A stretch of 64,000 bases of DNA from Blasia pusilla. Its lineage: Eukaryota; Marchantiophyta; Marchantiopsida; Blasiales. The stretch is taken from positions 7,874,001 to 7,938,000 of the forward strand of contig CM114275.1 in the NCBI GenBank assembly GCA_050084515.1. Reading direction: 5' to 3'. The notes under the pieces were generated by a model. It did not search any database. It was not told where the DNA came from and was given only the letters and a program-made list of their open reading frames with translations. Position numbers and translations under genes: made by a program. Each line of letters starts with the position of its first letter. The first letter of the stretch is position 1. This document shows positions 56,618 to 64,000 of the stretch, piece after piece.

Positions 56618-59600
56618 ATGATGCCCTCACCTGCACCCCCCTCTTTCTCGTTCTCTACTTTTCAAACGCCTCAGCAACAGCCGATGCCTGGCCTTGTACA
56701 GTCTGGGAATGTACCTCACATTCATCTGCTGAGTGTTGATCGGAGCCCGCTCTCCTATCAGGCCAAGTGGAATGACATCCATGACGACTCCAAGAATTTG
56801 CTCCTCGCGATTGAGTGAGTCTCTCTTTGGTTCCAGCTCTATGCAATCACTAGGATATGCGCCTGTTAAAATTTTGTGAGAAACTTAAGGCGCTTGGCTT
56901 CAGTGTCGGAAAGTTTTCAATATGGACATTATCTTCTTCTCTCACACCTGAGAGGACTTTTGTGGGGAATAGGAGGGGGGAGTAGTGTGCATCGTTTTCG
57001 ACTCTTTAAAACTGAACTTCTGTGAGAGAACTTGAGAGAAGAGATAGAGTTTGGAGGCTTATTTTTTGCGTCAGCGGGTTTGATTATGGACCCCGGAAGA
57101 TTTAGGGTTTCCAATTGAGCTAAGTTCTCACTTTTAAGACTTCAGCTGGGAAGTAATATTTATGAGAACTAACTGCAGGGAGAAGATGATGGAGTACCGA
57201 GATGAAAGTCGAAGATTAGATCAGTGCCAGCGCTTGTATGATTCTTCCGCGCTACAAAAGGGTTTTGAAGCCGAGTCGGTGCGCATTTGTCAGGTGCGTC
57301 TCTGTTTGCTATTCCGTAATCACATGATGGTGGAATATGCTTTGAAGTAGAGAACGGAACTATTTTGTCGGGTTTGCCTTCCATTTTTTGAACTGGACAA
57401 TAAAGAAACAGTTGCGAGCTCAAATATTATCCTGCTGGACATTAGTCGATTACTGAAGGTAATGGGGAAAAGAGTTTTTGCAGGAACTCGGAGGTGTGGG
57501 TGCTGCCGTATCCAGCGAGCAGGCTTCGTTCGAGGACATGGTGCAGGCAGCTAAACACCTCATGCGGAATGCGGAAATGGCTGTCCGATCCTTCATGATG
57601 TTGCGTTATCATTTCTCGAGACCAATGGCTCCAGCGCTTACTGGAGGACCTGCCCCCCCTAGCACATCACCCCTAGCCTTGACTTTTTCCTCTGGACCTT
57701 CTACATCCGCGCAAAGTGCTCCTCCAACTGCCCCCCCTGCCGATTTCTACAGTGGGATTCCTTCCAAGCCTTCTCCCTTCTTGCAGGAGACTGTTGCTCG
57801 TTTTGAATCACAACTAGCAGAGTATCGTCAACGGATTGAGGAGCTAGAACGTCTGCTCCTAGAAAATAACGTGACTGAAAATGGAAATTCCAATTCTGAG
57901 CTGACACTTCTTAAGTCTTTACCGACTGTCATGAGTAACGTCCACGACTTCTTCATACACGTGGCCGCAGAGGTAGATTTCTACACATTTTGCTGGGATT
58001 ATGTCTAGTTAGGGAGGAACACAGATTCTTTCTACAATAAATATTTCCCAGGTTTGCGTAAGATTGGTCGTACGGTTATGTTGTTGACGTTAGGCTCCAA
58101 AGATCACCAGTATTATCTTTGGAGCTTTTTAGATGTTGTACAATCGATGGGAATAAGCTCCAATCGTTCACAAGTCAGCTTTGAGAGGGTGCAAGTAGTC
58201 CAGAAGTTGGTTAATTATTGTCACATGGCTTCAATGTTAGCTCCTTTGAGGACGTTTAAGAACGCACTATGTGTCCAATGTTTAATCAGGAGAAGATGGG
58301 TGTAAACGCAAGTGTCTTAACACATAATTTAGCTTCACAAGATCCTGTCATTGTGTTGGAAGTATGGATGTAGACTTTTACACATGATAAATAACAGTGT
58401 GTGTGTGCACAGGTGGAGACCTTGCATCAGCAAATAGAGACTATGAGGACAGCCTTTATTGCCGATCGACGCCGACGTGGAGATGACAGCAATCCTTTTC
58501 TGGAGGCTGACAGGCGAGAAGTTGCCAAACGTGAAATTGCTGCAAAGAGGATCCACCCTACTCTGCATGCTCCAATTGTGCAATTATCGCAGCCAACTCC
58601 AGGACTTGGTCTAACAACACCATCAATATCTTCCTTTGGTGCTGGGCCTCCAGGACAAAGTACACCTTTTTCCATTCAGTCCTCGTCACCTGCACCATCT
58701 TTGTTTGGTGCACAATCAACTCCCAATACCTTTTCATCAGCATCTGCAAGCAACCAATTCACACCAGCTATGCCTGCTTCATCTCCTTTTGGTTCTTCTG
58801 CACCTTCATCAACATTCTCTTTGTTTGGAGCATCCACGCCAGCTGCTAGTACCCCTTCACTTTTTGGAGGTTTGTCTACTTCTTTACTTGAAGCCTCAAT
58901 CCGAGACTGTTTTCCTCCTCTATCCAAGCTAACTTCATACATTTTTTTGTTAAAGTGAGAGTATATCCAAGGCTCACTAGCATTAAAGGATATTGCCCAA
59001 GAGTTATGTTGAGGCTTGTGTAAGTTCTTACCGATGAATCTGAACTACCTCCAAGAGCCTTTTTTGGTAAACTATGCAGTGGCTGGTGTGGAGGTCTGCC
59101 TGCCGCATTTTGAAATTCTTCTGGAGTTGACACCTTAGTGGGCAATTGACAAGGGATGACTTTGGTCTTCTGTGTCCTCTGGGAAGTAAATCCAAAGTGA
59201 GACTAACAAGTTAACACTTTCATGTGCAAATCACAGGTGCAAACCCTGCTGCCAATGCCCCTGCAAGCCCTTTGTTTGGTGCTGGTCCTGCCACATCTAC
59301 AGGACTGTTTGGTGCCACTTCTAGTGGTCTCTTTGGAGGCGCATCTTCGGGAAATATTTTTGGCAGTCCAGCCACACCAGCATTTGGTATGTTCATTTCA
59401 AATAGACCATATCCGCTCATATACTTAGTAGTACAGAGTGAGGATATTTGTTACAAGTAGCAAAGCATTCTTGTTGGGGATTCATGTACTCTTGGATGGC
59501 TTTTGTTGGTTGAGGCAGTAACATTTATTTTGCATGTCACATTGAAAAGCAAATAATTTGGGTCCTAGTTTGTGTCAAATTTTTTAAGGAGTGAGTCTTT

Positions 59601-60544
59601 GCCAGTTGCGTTACTTGTATGGATTATTCTATATGCAGGTGCAAGTGCCCCCGCCAGTGGAACTCCCTTGTTTGGCATGGGCTCCACTACAGGAGCAGGA
59701 GTAAGTGGTTCAAGTTTCTTTAGTGCAAATTTCTTCAGCAAATAAGGTCAAGATTGTATGTAGATGACATGTGTTTCCGTTACTTAGGTGTATGATATTG
59801 TATTATGTTTGCTAAGTCATTACTTCCTGGAGGAAAGAATACGTGATTGGATACACGGATTCTCTCCTAGATGATGGTGTAGAAGGTAAGCTATTCACTT
59901 TGTGATGAAAGGCCTTATGTGCTTTGCATAATGTCTCTTGTCCTTCTGTGAAAGAGTGACTTTGTAAACTAAGATCGACTCTTGGGACCAACTCCTACTT
60001 TTTTCTACGTCAGGAGTTTGTTAGTGTTGTATGTAATTGTTTATTATTTCTGTCTTCAAGATGTTCTGAAGAGATTCAAAGATAATTTCACTAAAACTTT
60101 TAATTGTTGGCAACCAACTTGGTGGGCTGGCTAGATGGGGTTGTACATAGTGTCATAGAGTTTGAGTTCGTGTGAAGCAAAATTATCAAGGTAGATAGTA
60201 GGGACAGCATGGAAAGCCAGTGCTCTTATAGGTTTTGGAACTGTTGTTAATCCTCTAATGCAGATGATAGCATTTGAATTGAGGCACAGTTACATAACAA
60301 AAGCTCCAATATTATTCATTGTATCTTGTACAATAGGTGTGTCAATGACTACACTAGCGATAGCATGCACAAACGGGAAAGGTGCAGGGCGGGTAAGTAA
60401 GGACATACTTTCTTGAAGGGGGTTATGCTGAGATTCCGAAGGATGCAGTCAGTGCTAACAGGGATGAGGATGATGTGTGGGTACTTGCGATTGCTGCAGG
60501 CTGCTGCTGCAAAACCTAAACCTCGAGGACCAAGAAGGAAGTAA
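56618..60544 (+). CDS. NUP58: Nucleoporin NUP58
   Basis: An FG nucleoporin of the central channel of the nuclear pore, partner of NUP62 and NUP54. Seven exons, 56618-56814, 57179-57293, 57484-57972, 58413-58869, 59237-59386, 59639-59700 and 60500-60544, splice with GT-AG introns and matching phases to 504 residues, close to the usual plant length. A conserved N-terminal coiled region includes EEKMMEYRDESRRLDQCQRL, QELGGVG, NAEMAVRSFMMLR and MSNVHDFFIHVAAE, then RRRGDDSNPFLEADRREVAK and KRIHPTLHAP. The C-terminal part has 11 FG dipeptides (LFGA, PFGS, LFGG types) in Ser/Pro/Ala-rich spacers. It ends in a basic tail AAAAKPKPRGPRRK. Retaining the last intron would give a different end, stopping at 59745. 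A second in-frame ATG lies at 56621; the first is chosen by default. Confidence 0.93.
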
Positions 60545-62094
60545 GTTTGGGGTATTAGATGGGCTGTTCGGTGTACCCTTTGTGAGAAGCTTATATTTCC
60601 TCGAGTTCTATCAGCATTTGATACCAAAGCTATTGATGAAGACGTAATGGTGTATAGAGCAGATTTTTTACATTTGCAAACGACCTTACTCTCAGGGGAA
60701 AAATTCGGGAGTACAGTGGCATGAGCCAATCTAATGTAGATATGACCCAGACACCAACAAATACAGCGTTCCCAACCAGTTCACAGCTGAACTGATTTCC
60801 TTCAATGGATCATTAGATCTAAAACTTTGTCGCAGGATGGGAGTCATAGGTGCAAACGTGGTTAGGCTTACACCCAGTTTCTGGTTGCTTGTTGGTTCAC
60901 TATCTGTTATGAGGTTCTATCTTATGAGGGAAATGAGATTAACATCCCCTGAAGGGTAGGTTTACCCTGGTTCATGTAACCTGACAGCTTTAAGTGGATC
61001 GGCCTCACAGTGCTGTATGAGAGGTCCATCAATTTGTATGATACATGTCTGGGCTGTGTACATGTTCATGAGCAAAGGGACTTGAACACACAGGCTGGTC
61101 ACTCTAAGTTAGTGTGCCTTTGGCCTTGTCGTGAAAGCGTCTGCTGCATCCTTGTTTGACATCAATTTCTTCTTGAAGAGAAAGGTTAGTTTTTGTGGGT
61201 CAGGGTCATATTGATTGACTGCGGATTGCCTCAATTCTGTTACATTATATTCTCCAGTTAGCCCTCTGGAAAAGTGTGGTAGTCACTGGTTACACCACTA
61301 CACATGTGAGCTGTCATTACATCTTCATATTTTATGGACGACATTCTATATTTCATTGTATCAAGGACTTTCTGCAGCGTGATGGGAAGACTATGGCTCT
61401 TATTAAATCTGGGTGTTCGGTGATGTGGGTGTAGGGTTGCTTGAGATATGGATCGTAAATTCTGACCTACCCAGATATGAAGCAGCGGGAAGGCTATTTC
61501 TCGACTCTTTTCCAAGTTATATGAAAGCTGAGTCATTGCGCCCACTAAACACAGCAAAAGACCTGCATCTTAAACTGACTGGAGATGACCTACACCCTAC
61601 AGAAAAAGAAATATGGTGTAGTTCAGATGTTATGTCTTGAAACAGTATTTTTTTGAAAGTACATAGACATGCAAAGCAGCTACTTGAGATGATATGTAAT
61701 CATGGAAGTGAAGGCTGCTAATAATGTTATACAAAAGAAAAACCTTGCTTGTGGACTGGCGTCATTGCATGTAGAGGGAATGCAAGGGAGAGGGACCGGA
61801 ACCTAGAGAGAACCAAAAGGTCATTTTTCAAAAACAATATCCCAATTTGATAAGGGATGTTATCTGGAGCAATTTTGTGGATAATCAACTTCTAACATAC
61901 TTTGCATTATCTGAATCCTGATCTTATAAATGTAATTGTGCTTTTGACAAAATGAACAAGAACATAATGTCCCATTTTCTAATAGTATTTATCTGTTCTG
62001 GAACAAGTTAGAGTTGACAGTATTTTCACCTCACTATGTATGGGAGAATATCGTGGTTAGCATGGGCCCTGAAGATAGAAAAACTGTGGCATGA
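60545..62094. other. Convergent intergenic region
   Basis: It lies between the stop of NUP58 and the stop of the dehydrogenase gene and holds the 3' untranslated regions of both. Short frames at 61258-61640 are unrecognised. Confidence 0.5.
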
Positions 62095-64000
62095 TCAAAG
62101 TCTGGATGGTAAGCCCCCTGCAACCACCAAGTTTTCACCTGTTACATATGAAGCATCTTCAGAGGTGAGGTATGCTACGGCTGCAGCCATGTCATTCGTT
62201 GTCCCTAACCGTTTTAGTATTGTTAAATCCTGGATCGCTTTCCTCTGCAGAACAATGCATGAATGTACAGATTTCAGGACAAATTGGAACTCCATTCCAG
62301 ATTTCATGTGCTGTAGGAACTTTTCACAATGATAAGACTCACATAAATACTAGCCGATTCCAAATCAATTTAATTAAATTGTGTGCACTCACAGATTCCT
62401 CATTGCTCACAATGAAGTCCGCAAAATTAGTGGGCACAAATCCTGGAGACACGCTGTTCACCCTAATGTTGGGGCCCAGTTCTAAAGCCAAGGCCTGCAA
62501 GTATTACATCTGAAATCAGTATGAAATGACTTGTCAAAACAGACTTCATACTCATTTTGCATTCTGGCAGCCATGGGGTTTTGTGGCTTCATTCACAGTC
62601 TAACTAAAGACATCTTCTGATACTGCCCTGTTACTTGAACCGCGGAGAGATTGCACTTAAAAAACAGGGTGTCGATATATAGACCATCCTAATTGTGAAT
62701 TCCTTTGCAGGAATGTTCTATCACACCACTACTTACTATAAGGTGGGGAGGAAGAAAACAAACTGGCAGATTAATCAGAAATCATGTAGAACAATCTAAA
62801 GAACCTTGATGCTCATAATATTCCATGTGGAGAAAATATATTACCTTCGTCAAACCAAGAAGGGTTGTTTTGGTGACGGCATACATTTCGAGACCAGGTG
62901 TTGGAAAGTTGAAAGCCACTATTGAAGCAATTAACACAATAGATGATCCTTGTGTCATATGTGGTACTACATCCTGCACGGATCCACCAAGGTTCAAAGG
63001 CCTTAAACGAAGGTTCGGCATTAAAGGTAAAAATAAAGAACTCAAGCCTTGTGAATTGCTTCACCTATCACCAACCTTGACCTTAACTTTGCAATCAGCG
63101 CTCTTTTGTACAGATATTTGAATCCTGAGAGTTGAAACTAGAAGGAACCAACATTCCACACAGATACTTGTTTGAATCCTACCTATCTGCCAAGGTAAGG
63201 AGTAAGCTTAAACCACAAGCAATGTCCAAATCCCTATTTTCCTGACATTCATGAAGTTCCCCAACAACTACCTTCCTTCCAAAATGATCCATGGACTAGG
63301 AAAAAATCATTTATATCAAGGATACTAAAAAGATTTCGTTCTGGCCATCATCGTGTTAGGAATGTTGACTTTTGGTTATTAGTAGTTACCTGCACAAGAA
63401 GAATGGCAGCTTTTATATTTATTTCCCACATTTTGTCCAGAGTTGCTTCTGGCATTTTGCTAATGGGATCAATGGATGGATTTGCTGCTGCATTAGACAC
63501 CAAGATATCAAGATGACCATATTTCTGCACAAAAGAAGACCGTCTGTATTAGTAGGACAACGAATTTCAGTTTTACATGTGATTCATATTTGTCTTTCCA
63601 AAGGGTCAGGAAAGTCAAGCTGATAAGCAAAATCTAACTGGCATCGATCCCAGACTTTTGTGTTGAGAGAGGTGAAGACTGAATTAGAAACAACTTGAGA
63701 GAAAATCCCTGGAAATATGCATCATGGGAGTAGAGCACATGGGATGAATAATTGGATTTCTGGGATCTAAAAAGCTAGTGTGCCCTAATTGGAATCATCC
63801 CAGAGTCAATCTAACCTTTGTCTCGTCTCTTGTGAGGAACAAGAAACATACATCTTGTTGAAATATCATCCCGGTTTATATAAAACGTAAGAAGACACTC
63901 ACATCCAGGGTGGTCTTGACGAGGTTCTTCCTGTGCTCTGCCTTGGAAACATGGCACACCAATCCAATGACATCGATTCCCTTTGCTTGCAACTGTGCTA
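62095..64000 (-). CDS. Peroxisomal short-chain dehydrogenase, IBR1/SDRA/DHRS4 type (partial)
   Basis: An NAD(P)-dependent oxidoreductase of the classical SDR family. In Arabidopsis the closest type, IBR1/SDRA, acts in peroxisomal conversion of indole-3-butyric acid to auxin; that role is inferred by similarity. Five minus-strand exons are visible: 63903-64000 (cut by the window), 63390-63524, 62845-62973, 62393-62494 and 62095-62244, all GT-AG. They give about 203 residues; roughly the first 50, with the TGxxxGxG cofactor motif, lie outside. Seen are DILVSNAAANP, the catalytic Ser in IVLIAS, YAVTK (catalytic Tyr and Lys), VNSVSPGFVPTNFADF, LGTTNDMAAAVAYLTSEDAS and VTGENLVVAGG. The protein ends PSRL: Ser-Arg-Leu is a PTS1 peroxisome signal. 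Confidence 0.92.

Noticed and set aside
60349-60729. 126-codon minus-strand frame
   Set aside because: It lies antisense to the last NUP58 exon and intron and has no recognisable product.

Overview
The window is nuclear DNA of a land plant. It holds an intronless plant-type histone H4 gene with the plant histone octamer in its promoter, a split gene for plastid ribosomal protein bL35, a seven-exon plant NUP58 nucleoporin gene, and the 3' part of a peroxisomal short-chain dehydrogenase of the IBR1/SDRA/DHRS4 type. Genic stretches have balanced base composition; the rest is AT-rich and full of decayed retrotransposons. A Ty3/gypsy element carrying a DNA methyltransferase, together with an RTE/R2-like non-LTR fragment, makes me favour a seedless land plant (bryophyte or lycophyte). 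That placement is inference.

Layout. 0-24 kb: AT-rich DNA with a nested pair of hAT-like MITEs (5.37-6.03 kb), a decayed minus-strand gypsy pol (7.4-8.3 kb), a decayed minus-strand chromovirus (10.9-12.6 kb), another MITE (13.9 kb), a near-perfect 381-bp palindrome (14.6 kb), a balanced-composition stretch without a recognisable gene (15.1-17.4 kb), a minus-strand copia remnant (20.8-21.5 kb), a reversed LTR plus leader (22.0-23.1 kb) and a non-LTR fragment (23.2-23.8 kb). 24-30.6 kb: gene-poor balanced DNA with the H4 gene, followed by a run of near-perfect hairpins. 30.66-40.52 kb: one large Ty3/gypsy element. 42-46 kb: a solo LTR of the same family, two more MITEs and an unfilled relative of the nested MITE site. 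48.4-49.6 kb: the bL35 gene. 50-56 kb: AT-rich DNA with a copia remnant. 56.6-64 kb: NUP58 and the dehydrogenase, convergent.

The main find is the 9.9-kb Ty3/gypsy element. Its pol region is ordered protease - C5 cytosine DNA methyltransferase - reverse transcriptase - RNase H - integrase - PHD finger. The methyltransferase keeps readable motifs I, II, IV, VI, VIII, IX and X, and the element ends in a PHD-like finger where chromoviruses carry a chromodomain. So a retrotransposon has taken up both a DNA-methylation writer and a putative histone reader. This copy is dead: several in-frame stops, frameshifts, an integrase Asp-to-Asn change, an internal deletion and two lost PHD zinc ligands. Yet 560 bp of its two LTRs look identical, which suggests a defective copy moved recently in trans. 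Methyltransferase-bearing retrotransposons have, as I recall, been reported from dinoflagellates and the charophyte Klebsormidium; the PHD pairing and a copy in a land plant are what merit checking.
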